Source: Moraxellaceae bacterium (GTDB taxonomy: Bacteria; Pseudomonadota; Gammaproteobacteria; Pseudomonadales; Ketobacteraceae). Taken from it: DNA of 12,027 nucleotides. The notes beneath the pieces were generated by a model. That model had not been told where the DNA came from. It saw only the letters and a program-made list of their open reading frames with translations, and did not search any database. Location of the stretch: NCBI GenBank assembly GCA_002402125.1, contig NVVG01000042.1, positions 504 through 12,530 of the forward strand, written 5' to 3'. Below, in pieces: positions 1 to 7,156 of this stretch; the first letter of the stretch is position 1; each line of letters opens with the position of its first letter. The position numbers and the translations under genes were made by a program.

Positions 1-93
1 CAGATCGATCTCATCTTCACGGCTATTGTATGCCACTGATGAATAATGCCTCGGGGGTGCCGATTGGTTACCCTGTCGGTTTTCTGTACTCAT
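1..93 (-). CDS. N-terminal fragment, possible Wzz-type chain-length determinant
   Basis: Only the first 31 codons of this leftward gene are present; the rest lies beyond the left edge. It starts at an ATG (complement of 91-93) with an AAGG-type ribosome binding site about 8 nt upstream. The readable N-terminus is polar and disordered-looking (Met-Ser-Thr-Glu-Asn-Arg...), rich in Gln, Asn, Pro and Ser, and ends in Arg-Glu-Asp-Glu-Ile-Asp-Leu. A short polar cytoplasmic tail followed by an acidic DEIDL-like motif just before the first membrane helix is typical of Wzz/polysaccharide co-polymerase proteins, which set O-antigen or exopolysaccharide chain length in the inner membrane. That assignment rests on the DEIDL motif alone. 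The coding call is moderately supported by the open frame, start and ribosome binding site; the family is a guess. Confidence 0.4.
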   Translation of the reverse strand, partial: MSTENRQGNQSAPPRHYSSVAYNSREDEIDL

Positions 94-347
94 AATGAGA
101 CCTTTCTATTTACTTTGTCGCACAGTCTAGCAGTAATCCGCTTAATAAACAGTCATATATAGAAAAAGTTTATATTCTTTCTTTACTATCTATTTGAGGT
201 GCCGAATACGTTTGGCCAAGCGCCTATTACGGTACACGGCGAACGCCTAATTAGACACCATATTAACCAAGTAACCCTTCTACTTCATACATTTTGGTAC
301 ACTGTACATTCAAGTATCACTCACCCCAACTCATACGAGACCCGACT

Positions 348-1043
348 TTGACAGCGTTTACCACCATCAAAGAATACGATGACTTCATTGTGATCGACAA
401 ATCGCCAGGCATCAATTTCCACACCGAAGAAGGCATCCCCGGTATATTTGAACAGGTAAAATTCGCAATTGCCTGCGAAGACCTACACCCCGTACACCGC
501 CTCGACAAAATCACCTCCGGACTATTGATATTTGCCAAAAGCCAAGCCGCCGCCAGCGAGCTATCAGAACAGTTTCGGTTGCGCCAAGTCAGCAAATTTT
601 ACCTAGCCATATCAGACAAAAAACCGAAGAAAAAACAAGGCCTTATCAAGGGCGACATGGAAAAAACCCGTCGTGGCGGCTGGAAGCTATGCAAATCACA
701 GACGAACCCGGCTATCACACAATTCTTTAGTCACTCGATTAAACCTGGATTGCGACTCTTTCTATTAAAGCCACGTACCGGAAAGACCCATCAAATACGC
801 GTCGCCCTCAAAAGCATCGGCGCACCCGTTGTTGGTGATGGCCTCTATAATGATGCCTGGGCAGCCTCCAAAGCTGACCGAGGATACCTTCACGCCTACG
901 CCCTATCATTTACCCTGAGGGGCAAGAAGTATCATTTTATCGCCCCCCCACAACAAGGGGAGTTATTTCGAAATGAGGAAACCAGGCGCCTGATAGAAGA
1001 TAAATTTTCTACTCCGGAGGCATTAGCCTGGCCTCGCATCTAA
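348..1043 (+). CDS. RluA-family pseudouridine synthase (TIGR01621-like)
   Basis: Probable cytoplasmic RNA pseudouridine synthase that isomerises uridine in rRNA or tRNA; the target base cannot be told from sequence. The RluA signature His-Arg-Leu-Asp-Lys-Ile-Thr-Ser-Gly is present, and its Asp (about residue 53 from this start) is the catalytic nucleophile of the family. A second conserved block, RTGKTHQIRVAL, and the GAPVVGD segment after it complete the fold. There is no S4 domain, and at about 231 residues it matches the short RluA-like subgroup. No in-frame ATG precedes the catalytic domain. TTG at 348 is preferred because a GAG element lies 8 nt upstream and because it begins just before the conserved EYDDFIVIDKSPG segment. 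TTG at 294 would give 249 aa but has no visible ribosome binding site. The gene converges on nhaD. Confidence 0.85.
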   Translation: MTAFTTIKEYDDFIVIDKSPGINFHTEEGIPGIFEQVKFAIACEDLHPVHRLDKITSGLLIFAKSQAAASELSEQFRLRQVSKFYLAISDKKPKKKQGLIKGDMEKTRRGGWKLCKSQTNPAITQFFSHSIKPGLRLFLLKPRTGKTHQIRVALKSIGAPVVGDGLYNDAWAASKADRGYLHAYALSFTLRGKKYHFIAPPQQGELFRNEETRRLIEDKFSTPEALAWPRI

Positions 1044-1071
1044 AAACATTAATGAAACATCGAATGGAAAT

Positions 1072-1124
1072 TAATACAGACATAAAAAAAGCGTCACATC
1101 GACGCTTTTTTTATGTCTGTATTA
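1072..1124. terminator. Bidirectional hairpin terminator between converging genes
   Basis: A perfect inverted repeat with 24-bp arms (1072-1095 and 1101-1124) surrounds a 5-nt loop. The GC-rich top of the stem is GCGTC/GACGC, next to a run of seven A on the left and seven T on the right. Either strand therefore reads as an intrinsic terminator. It lies between the end of the pseudouridine synthase (1043) and the end of nhaD (1143), and serves both. Confidence 0.85.
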
Positions 1125-1150
1125 TTTCCTACGTACTATTTCCTACGTAC
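1123..1150. repeat. Tandem 14-bp duplication at the nhaD stop codon
   Basis: The unit TATTTCCTACGTAC occurs twice with no gap (1123-1136, 1137-1150). The second copy contains the nhaD stop codon (complement of 1143-1145) and its last Thr codon; the first abuts the terminator. It looks like a local slippage duplication. No function is evident. Confidence 0.8.
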
Positions 1151-2519
1151 CATTTATCAAATAATGCGTATAAATACTAGCCGCATAACCCAAGGCCACC
1201 GCCCAAGTCCATTTCATATGACTAAAGAACGTGTACTTGCCTTGTGACTGCCCCATTAGTGCAACACCCGCGGCGGAACCAACAGAAAGCATACTTCCAC
1301 CAACACCTGCCGTTAATGTCACTAGTAACCATTGATACAGATCCATATCGGGAGACATGCTTAAAATTGCAAACATCACCGGTATATTATCCACAATCGC
1401 TGACAACACTCCGGCTACGATATTCGCGTTGGTAGCTCCCCAACCCTCATACATCACTTCAGACACGGCGCCTAGATAACCAATGGTACCCAGTCCGCCA
1501 ACACAGAAGATAACACCAAAGAAGAACAGCAATGTATCCCACTCGGCCTTTGCCACTTTGGTGAAAATATTAAACTCAGCAACATCTTGTGAGTGGGGAG
1601 TCGTTATCTTGATGTAATAAGAAAACATAAACAAATAGGACAGTCCTGTCATCATGCCCAAAAACGGCGGCAAGTGAAGAAATTGCTTAAAGCTTACGGC
1701 GGTGGCGATGGTACAGATAAATAGACCACAAATAATAAGAGCCCCTCGCTTCATTTGCACCGAATCACTCGATACGGAGGGTGTTTCATTGGGCACCGCA
1801 AAACTCATAATAACCGCGGGAATAATGAAGTTCACCACAGAAGGCCAAAATAGTACGAAGAAATCAGTAAACTCAGCTTTATTCGCCTGCCAAACCATCA
1901 GGGTTGTAATATCACCAAAGGGGCTAAATGCGCCACCCGCATTAGCTGCCACAACAATATTAACAAAGGCAACGCTGACAAATTTCACATTGTCTCCGCC
2001 AACGGCCAGCACAACGGCCCCCATTAACAACGCAGTGGTTAAGTTATCCGCAATAGGTGAGATAAAGAACGCCAGAATGCCGGTTATCCAAAATAAGGCT
2101 TTATAGCCAAACCCCCTGCTGACCAAAAAGGAACGCAGTGCCTCGAATACATCTCGCTCTGTCATTGCATTGATATAAATCATCGCGGTTAACAGAAATA
2201 AGAATAGTTCCGAGTACTCTTTTAAATTATGGTCAATAGCAGCCTCAAGGATAGCCTCGCCGCCTTCGACCTGCATTGCAATTAATGCAACCAATACCCA
2301 TATAAGTCCCGCTGCCAACATGACAGGTTTGGACTTGCGCATGTGAATAAACTCTTCCGCAATAACCAGGCAATACGCTATGGCAAATAGCACTATGGCC
2401 GTAATACCTAAGGCCGACCCAGTCATATCTAAAGTAGCACTTACACCACCGCTTGACGCCCACGCAGGGGCAGTAATTAATCCACTCAATATTACTAAAC
2501 AAAATTTTAAAGCTTTCAA
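1143..2519 (-). CDS. nhaD: Na+/H+ antiporter NhaD
   Basis: Inner-membrane antiporter that expels Na+ (and Li+) in exchange for H+, of the NhaD family in the ion transporter superfamily. The 458-residue protein starts with a likely signal peptide (residues 1-21, ending Ala-Trp-Ala), followed by about a dozen hydrophobic segments. Family hallmarks are AEEFIHMRKSKP (54-65), SPIADNLTTALLMG (154-167) and NIVVAANAGGAFSPFGDITT (187-206). As I recall published mutagenesis of Vibrio cholerae NhaD, Asp154, Asn155, Asn189, Asp199, Thr201 and Thr202 matter there; all fall here at a constant +4 offset (158, 159, 193, 203, 205, 206). The start is TTG, supported by an AGGAG ribosome binding site 7-8 nt upstream and by the signal peptide. 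The gene appears monocistronic, 212 nt beyond the DUF1289 gene, and ends at a strong terminator. Confidence 0.95.
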   Translation of the reverse strand: MKALKFCLVILSGLITAPAWASSGGVSATLDMTGSALGITAIVLFAIAYCLVIAEEFIHMRKSKPVMLAAGLIWVLVALIAMQVEGGEAILEAAIDHNLKEYSELFLFLLTAMIYINAMTERDVFEALRSFLVSRGFGYKALFWITGILAFFISPIADNLTTALLMGAVVLAVGGDNVKFVSVAFVNIVVAANAGGAFSPFGDITTLMVWQANKAEFTDFFVLFWPSVVNFIIPAVIMSFAVPNETPSVSSDSVQMKRGALIICGLFICTIATAVSFKQFLHLPPFLGMMTGLSYLFMFSYYIKITTPHSQDVAEFNIFTKVAKAEWDTLLFFFGVIFCVGGLGTIGYLGAVSEVMYEGWGATNANIVAGVLSAIVDNIPVMFAILSMSPDMDLYQWLLVTLTAGVGGSMLSVGSAAGVALMGQSQGKYTFFSHMKWTWAVALGYAASIYTHYLINGT

Positions 2520-2547
2520 CGTCAGTCTCCTATTATCTCACTGCCGT

Positions 2548-2553
2548 ATTTTA
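2548..2553 (-). promoter_or_regulatory. Candidate -10 box for nhaD
   Basis: On the minus strand TAAAAT lies about 28 nt upstream of the nhaD TTG, just ahead of its ribosome binding site. No convincing -35 box sits at the usual distance, so this is a weak promoter prediction from sequence alone. Confidence 0.25.
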
Positions 2554-2639
2554 CCTAATTTGATAAGAAAAGCACCTAATGAATAGCTGACTTATATTAA
2601 TGTTAGGGGTTATTTAACATCCAAATAATAAATCTACTT

Positions 2640-2731
2640 TCTTATCTCTTAACCTTCAGTTTTTAAACATCGGTTTTCAATCGTCAATTCTCAAATTTCA
2701 ATTTTTCATTTCCCAATTTCACCTGACAATG
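2640..2731 (-). repeat. Degenerate purine-rich ATTGA repeat tract
   Basis: Read on the minus strand, this stretch after the DUF1289 stop contains repeated ATTGA/TTTGA/ATGAA-like words spaced about 8-10 nt, in A/G-rich sequence. It is too degenerate to be a clean microsatellite, and no hairpin terminator is visible in it. Confidence 0.3.
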
Positions 2732-2953
2732 TTACCTTCCTACGCCTCGTTCTAACAGTCGCTTTTCCGCGCGCGCAAGAATGTCCTTTTTCTCATTGAT
2801 TAACGCTGCATGCCAACCAATAATTTCCTCTAATGTTCGGCCGCAGCCCAGACAAATGTCATCCCCATCTAAACAGCAATTTCTAACACAGGGGCTAACT
2901 GGGTTACCCGTCCCGTCGTTAGCGTTTAATGGGGGGAACGAACGCAACGTCAT
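2732..2953 (-). CDS. DUF1289 domain small cysteine-rich protein
   Basis: A 73-residue protein with the DUF1289 pattern: SPCVRNCCLDGDDICLGCGR at residues 20-39, then TLEEIIGWHAAL and a charged C-terminal helix. Cys22, Cys26, Cys27, Cys34 and Cys37 could bind metal or an Fe-S cluster; the family function is not established. The start is the ATG at 2951-2953, because a perfect GGAGG (complement of 2959-2963) lies 5 nt upstream. The frame stays open further upstream to a TTG at 3031, but that start has no ribosome binding site. The gene lies between the pntB terminator and nhaD on the same strand, so it is probably its own transcription unit. Confidence 0.85.
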   Translation of the reverse strand: MTLRSFPPLNANDGTGNPVSPCVRNCCLDGDDICLGCGRTLEEIIGWHAALINEKKDILARAEKRLLERGVGR

Positions 2954-3072
2954 TTCAACCTCCAAACTTTCACGAGTACCAACGCAAGCAATCATGCAAT
3001 TTAGCACTCCCCTAGTTATCAGCTTAAACAAAGATTGGAAATTCGCCAGTACGTTAGCGAACTTAGCGTGAA

Positions 3073-3120
3073 GCCCATAAAAAAACCGATATGATTGCTC
3101 ATATCGGTTTTTTTATGGGC
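3073..3120. terminator. Long hairpin terminator after pntAB
   Basis: A perfect inverted repeat with 22-bp arms (3073-3094 and 3099-3120) and a 4-nt TTGC loop. The core is ACCGATATGA/TCATATCGGT, with seven A on one side and seven T on the other. On the minus strand it follows the pntB stop (3181) by about 60 nt and precedes the DUF1289 gene, so it ends the pntAB transcript. Confidence 0.8.
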
Positions 3121-3180
3121 GCATTTCTCAATGCGCAAAATAGTTGCTCAAACGTCGCTAATCACTAACGACGGCAAACT

Positions 3181-4575
3181 CTACTTTTTCAAGTGTGATA
3201 ACACTGCCGTCATACTGTCGTGTGCATCACCGAACAACATCCGAGTATTCTCTTTGTAGAACAAGGGATTATCAACACCCGCATAACCCGTTGCCATTCC
3301 ACGCTTCAATACTACGGTAGTTTTTCCTTTCCAAACTTCTAACACTGGCATGCCATAGATAGGGCTAGACGGATCTTCGTTGGCACCCGGGTTAACGATG
3401 TCATTGGCACCAATAACCAAAACAACATCGGTGTCTTCCATATCGTCATTAATTTCATCCATTTCCATGACGATATCGTAAGGCACTTTAGCTTCGGCTA
3501 ACAATACGTTCATGTGACCTGGCAAACGCCCAGCGACTGGGTGAATACCGAAACGCACATTTACTTTCTTTTCACGCAAAAAGCGAGTGATTTCATAAAC
3601 GGTATTTTGCGCTTGCGCTACCGCCATACCGTAACCCGGTACGATAATTACTGAAGTCGCATCATTTAACATGTCAGCAACGTCATCGGCAGTGGTTGCA
3701 ATAGTCTCTTTAGGGCCTTCGTCACCTGCTGTAGCCTTAACCGCAGTCTGACCAAAGCCACCCAAGATAACACTGACAAAAGAACGGTTCATTGCACGAC
3801 ACATGATGTAACTCAGAATCGCACCACTACTACCTACCAAGGCGCCAACAACAATCAACAGGTCATTTGACAACATGAAACCGGTTGCAGCCGCTGCCCA
3901 CCCGGAATAGCTGTTTAACATAGAAACAACCACTGGCATGTCCGCACCACCGATACCCATCACTAAATGAATACCCAGCAAGAAAGACAACCCCGTCATG
4001 ATGACAAGAAAGGTTAATGCGTTATCGTGCTCTGCACTAGCAAACATCACACCTAATACAACAGAAGCAACGACAATTCCCGAGTTAAGTATATGCTTGC
4101 CCGGTAACATCAATGGCTTACTGGAAATACTACCGCGCAATTTTCCAAACGCGATAACTGAACCGGTAAAGGTCACACCACCAATGAAAACACCAAGAAA
4201 AATCTCCACTTCATGGATGACTTTTTCCGCAACGGTATTAAAGGTTTCCGCACCCAAGAAGCTAGAGATGCCCACAAGAACCGCCGCCAAACCCACAAAA
4301 CTGTGCAGCACAGCCACCAATTCTGGCATCTCTGTCATTTCTACACGTTTGGCTAACATAAGCCCAATGCCGCCACCCACTACGATAACCGCAATAAGAA
4401 TGCCATAGTTAGTGACACTCTCACTGGCTATTGTCGCTAATACCGCGACTGCCATACCAATGATACCGAACCAGTTACCACGCTGAGCAGTTTCTTGATT
4501 ACTCAAACCACTCAAGCTAAGAATAAACAGTATGCTGGCACCAATATATGCCGCTGTTAATACACCTTCAGACAT
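3181..4575 (-). CDS. pntB: NAD(P) transhydrogenase subunit beta
   Basis: Beta subunit of the proton-translocating transhydrogenase of the inner membrane. With PntA it couples H+ entry to hydride transfer from NADH to NADP+, supplying NADPH. The 464 residues carry about nine membrane segments (domain II, residues 1-260) and a soluble NADP-binding domain III (from about 290). The proton-channel His91 is conserved ([14 protein letters not shown]); Asp212 and Asn221 match E. coli Asp213 and Asn222. Domain III shows the [10 protein letters not shown] fingerprint (314-323), the [20 protein letters not shown] loop (341-360), [10 protein letters not shown] and [16 protein letters not shown]. The ATG start has a GGGGAG ribosome binding site 8 nt upstream. 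Only 14 nt separate it from the pntA stop, so the two are co-transcribed and probably translationally coupled. Confidence 0.98.
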   Translation of the reverse strand: MSEGVLTAAYIGASILFILSLSGLSNQETAQRGNWFGIIGMAVAVLATIASESVTNYGILIAVIVVGGGIGLMLAKRVEMTEMPELVAVLHSFVGLAAVLVGISSFLGAETFNTVAEKVIHEVEIFLGVFIGGVTFTGSVIAFGKLRGSISSKPLMLPGKHILNSGIVVASVVLGVMFASAEHDNALTFLVIMTGLSFLLGIHLVMGIGGADMPVVVSMLNSYSGWAAAATGFMLSNDLLIVVGALVGSSGAILSYIMCRAMNRSFVSVILGGFGQTAVKATAGDEGPKETIATTADDVADMLNDATSVIIVPGYGMAVAQAQNTVYEITRFLREKKVNVRFGIHPVAGRLPGHMNVLLAEAKVPYDIVMEMDEINDDMEDTDVVLVIGANDIVNPGANEDPSSPIYGMPVLEVWKGKTTVVLKRGMATGYAGVDNPLFYKENTRMLFGDAHDSMTAVLSHLKK

Positions 4576-4589
4576 GTTTATTACTCCCC

Positions 4590-6137
4590 TTATTTCCGAA
4601 ACATGCGCAACATGCGCTGTGTGACAGCAAAACCGCCACCAATATTAATCGACGCTATCAATACAGCAACCGCAGCCAGTATTGTTATTGGCTCCCCTAA
4701 ACTGCCCGATATCTGCAGCATGGCTCCAATCACGATAATGCCACTGATTGCATTGGTCACACTCATTAGCGGTGTATGCAAGGATGGTGATACATTCCAC
4801 ACCACCTGAAAACCAATAAAGCAGGCCAAAATAAACACAATCAAGTGTGATAAGAATGCCGCCGGTGCTACCGACCCAACACCCAACAACAATGCACCGG
4901 TTATTGCTAACACGGGAATATTGAGTTTCTTCGGTCCTTCATCGACAACTTCTTTTTTAGGCTGTTCTACCGCCACAGCAGGTTTGGCAATGGCCGCTAC
5001 TTTTAATGGTGGAGGTGGGAAAGTAACCGCACCTTCATGAACCACGGTAGCGCCACGGATGACGTCATCTTCCATATCGATAGAGAATCCGTCACCTTTA
5101 CACATGTCGGTTAACAGATGCACAAGGTTCTGCGCGTACAGGCTACTGGCCTGAGTTGGCAAGCGACTTGGCAAATCGGTATAACCAATAATTGAAACAC
5201 CGTGTTTAACCACAACTTCACCGGGTACGGTCAATTCACAGTTACCGCCGGTCTCTGCCGCGAGATCGACAACAACGCTGCCCTCTTTCATGGCAGCAAC
5301 CATTTCTTCGGTGATCAACTTCGGTGCGGGTCGACCGGGAATCAATGCGGTAGTCATGATGATATCGACTTCTTTGGCTTGCTCTAAGAACAACGCCATT
5401 TCTGCTTCGATAAACTCTTTTGACATGGTCTTAGCGTAACCGCCTTCACCAGTACCGTCTTCCTCAAACTCCAATTCAAGGAATTCAGCTCCCATACTTT
5501 CTACTTGTTCTTTTACTTCTGGGCGAGTATCAAACGCACGAACGATAGCTCCCAAGCTATTTGCCGTACCGATACCTGACAGTCCAGCAACACCGGCACC
5601 AATAATCATTACTTTGGCGGGTGGAATTCGACCGGCGGCAGTAATTTGGCCGGTGAAGAAACGACCAAAATGATGACCTGCCTCCATGATCGCACGATAA
5701 CCTGCGATGTTCGCCATGGAGCTTAACGCATCCATTTTTTGCGAACGGGAAATACGCGGTATCGCATCAATCGCTATCGCTGAAACTTTTTTGCTTTCCA
5801 GCTTTTTTAACATCTCTTCATTTTGTGCTGGCTGCAAAAAGCTGACCAATATTTGACCTTCTTTTAATAAATCAGCCTCATCCACATTTAATGTGGGATT
5901 GGTTTCTGGAGCCCTAACTTTTAAGATAATGTCGGCTTCATTCCAACATTTGGCGGTATCCGCTTCGATTAAAGCACCGGCTTCTATATAGGCATCATCG
6001 GTAAATGCAGCGGCAGTTCCTGCTCCGGCTTCGACAATTACATCAAAGCCCAGTTTTTGTAATTTTTTAACAGATTCAGGGGTTGCAGCAACACGGCGCT
6101 CCCCCGGATGAACCTCTTTTGGAATACCAATTTTCAT
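4590..6137 (-). CDS. pntA: NAD(P) transhydrogenase subunit alpha (fused form)
   Basis: Alpha subunit of the transhydrogenase, 515 residues, close to the roughly 510 of E. coli PntA. The soluble NAD(H)-binding domain I comes first: the alanine dehydrogenase/PNT N-terminal domain (about 1-140, [17 protein letters not shown]), the [20 protein letters not shown] loop (135-154) and the Rossmann motif [11 protein letters not shown] (180-190). Conserved [27 protein letters not shown] and [12 protein letters not shown] follow. A Pro/Lys/Glu/Val-rich linker (about 380-405) joins domain I to about four membrane helices (408-503). This is the fused alpha form, not the split PntAA/PntAB of many alphaproteobacteria and Gram-positives. 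The ATG start has a TGGAG ribosome binding site about 9 nt upstream. It is the first gene of the pntAB operon. Confidence 0.98.
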   Translation of the reverse strand: MKIGIPKEVHPGERRVAATPESVKKLQKLGFDVIVEAGAGTAAAFTDDAYIEAGALIEADTAKCWNEADIILKVRAPETNPTLNVDEADLLKEGQILVSFLQPAQNEEMLKKLESKKVSAIAIDAIPRISRSQKMDALSSMANIAGYRAIMEAGHHFGRFFTGQITAAGRIPPAKVMIIGAGVAGLSGIGTANSLGAIVRAFDTRPEVKEQVESMGAEFLELEFEEDGTGEGGYAKTMSKEFIEAEMALFLEQAKEVDIIMTTALIPGRPAPKLITEEMVAAMKEGSVVVDLAAETGGNCELTVPGEVVVKHGVSIIGYTDLPSRLPTQASSLYAQNLVHLLTDMCKGDGFSIDMEDDVIRGATVVHEGAVTFPPPPLKVAAIAKPAVAVEQPKKEVVDEGPKKLNIPVLAITGALLLGVGSVAPAAFLSHLIVFILACFIGFQVVWNVSPSLHTPLMSVTNAISGIIVIGAMLQISGSLGEPITILAAVAVLIASINIGGGFAVTQRMLRMFRK

Positions 6138-6193
6138 TCAATTTACTCCAGTAACACATTTAATAAAGCTGGGGCGATTTAAACACGATTATT

Positions 6194-6221
6194 TGTGTAG
6201 GTCATCATCCAATAACGTCAA
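6194..6221 (-). promoter_or_regulatory. Candidate sigma70 promoter for pntAB
   Basis: On the minus strand, TTGACG (complement of 6216-6221) and TACACA (complement of 6194-6199) are separated by 16 nt, about 57 nt upstream of the pntA start. The -35 is good and the -10 is mediocre. No regulator site is recognised around it. Confidence 0.35.
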
Positions 6222-6340
6222 AAACGTAACAAAAATGACCATAAATGCAAACCCATGCCATAGACACGCTGTACACATGTCATATACCCCCTACAGTCGC
6301 ATGATGCGCCCCAGCCTCACCGGGCTAGCAAATTTAAATA

Positions 6341-6369
6341 TTGCCGCATTTATGTGAACTACGTACACT
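6341..6369 (+). promoter_or_regulatory. Candidate sigma70 promoter for the MBL hydrolase
   Basis: TTGCCG (6341-6346) and TACACT (6364-6369) are separated by an ideal 17 nt and would start transcription near 6376, about 27 nt before the ATG at 6403. Confidence 0.45.
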
Positions 6370-6402
6370 TACCAGCACTCAAAAACAGCGAAAGTACCCG
6401 TT

Positions 6403-7035
6403 ATGAAAGCATTTATCATCCCCGTTACTCAATTCCAACAAAACTGCTCCTTGCTAATTTGCGAGGAAACTAACGAAGCTGCGGTAGTGGATCCCGGTGG
6501 TGATATCGACAAAATCCTCGCGAAAGTAAAAGAGGAAGGAGTGACACTGACAAAAATCTTGCTCACTCACGCCCACATTGATCATGCTGGAGGCACTGCG
6601 GCACTCTCTGAGCAACTCAACCTGCCTATTATTGGGCCACATGAAGATGATCAATTCTGGATTGATGCCTTAGAAGAGCAAGCTGCAATGTTTGGTTTTC
6701 CCGTCTGCAAAACCTTTACCCCGACGCAATGGCTCAACGATGGCGATTCCGTCAGCTTTGGCAACGTCACCCTGGAGGTTTATCATACCCCCGGCCACAC
6801 CCCCGGCCACGTGGTGTTCTTCCATCAGGAATCTAAGTTAGCCGCAGTAGGCGATGTGCTATTTGCAGGATCCATTGGTCGCACGGACTTCCCCAGAGGG
6901 GATCACGCCACACTTATTAGCTCAATAAAAGATAAGTTATGGCCGCTAGGGAACGATGTATCTTTTATTCCAGGCCACGGACCAAAATCAACCTTTGGCG
7001 CGGAACGTAAAACCAACCCACATGTTCACGACTAG
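6403..7035 (+). CDS. YcbL-like MBL-fold metallo-hydrolase (type II glyoxalase-like)
   Basis: Soluble cytoplasmic hydrolase of the metallo-beta-lactamase fold, 210 residues, close in length to E. coli YcbL. The metal-binding set is complete: THAHIDH (55-61) gives His56, His58, Asp60 and His61; HTPGHTPGH (128-136) gives His132; GDVLFAGSIGRTDFPRG (150-166) gives Asp151; IPGHGP (189-194) gives His192. The SIGRTDFPRG and PGHGPKSTFGAERKTNP blocks are typical of the YcbL/glyoxalase II-like subgroup. It lacks the long C-terminal substrate domain of classical GloB, so the true substrate (a glutathione thioester or another) is open. It starts at ATG with only a weak purine-rich ribosome binding site, from its own candidate promoter, divergent from pntAB. 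baeS follows on the same strand after 121 nt. Confidence 0.9.
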   Translation: MKAFIIPVTQFQQNCSLLICEETNEAAVVDPGGDIDKILAKVKEEGVTLTKILLTHAHIDHAGGTAALSEQLNLPIIGPHEDDQFWIDALEEQAAMFGFPVCKTFTPTQWLNDGDSVSFGNVTLEVYHTPGHTPGHVVFFHQESKLAAVGDVLFAGSIGRTDFPRGDHATLISSIKDKLWPLGNDVSFIPGHGPKSTFGAERKTNPHVHD

Positions 7036-7060
7036 ATAACGCGTAAAAAGCGTTTTCTAG
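7032..7060 (+). terminator. Weak hairpin overlapping the hydrolase stop codon
   Basis: An imperfect stem of 11-bp arms with one mismatch (7032-7042 and 7050-7060) around the loop GTAAAAA. It overlaps the TAG stop at 7033-7035. There is no good T run after the stem, so it may only attenuate read-through into baeS. Confidence 0.35.
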
Positions 7061-7156
7061 GTTTAACACCAATAATCCCTATTTCTTGCACAGTGTTAGC
7101 GTATTTTGGGTTCACTCTCCTACAATTAGCACATCTACACGCGGCAGGATTGAAAT

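Noticed and set aside
1702..2106. Open frame of 134 codons antisense to nhaD
   Set aside because: It is contained in the well-conserved antiporter gene and shows no motif or ribosome binding site.
2954..3031. Upstream extension of the DUF1289 protein to a TTG start
   Set aside because: The internal ATG has a perfect GGAGG at 5 nt and the extension adds sequence outside the conserved domain; the TTG has no ribosome binding site.
3998..4408. Open frame of 136 codons antisense to pntB
   Set aside because: It is fully inside a highly conserved gene on the other strand, with low-complexity Thr/Pro/Ile composition typical of a shadow frame.
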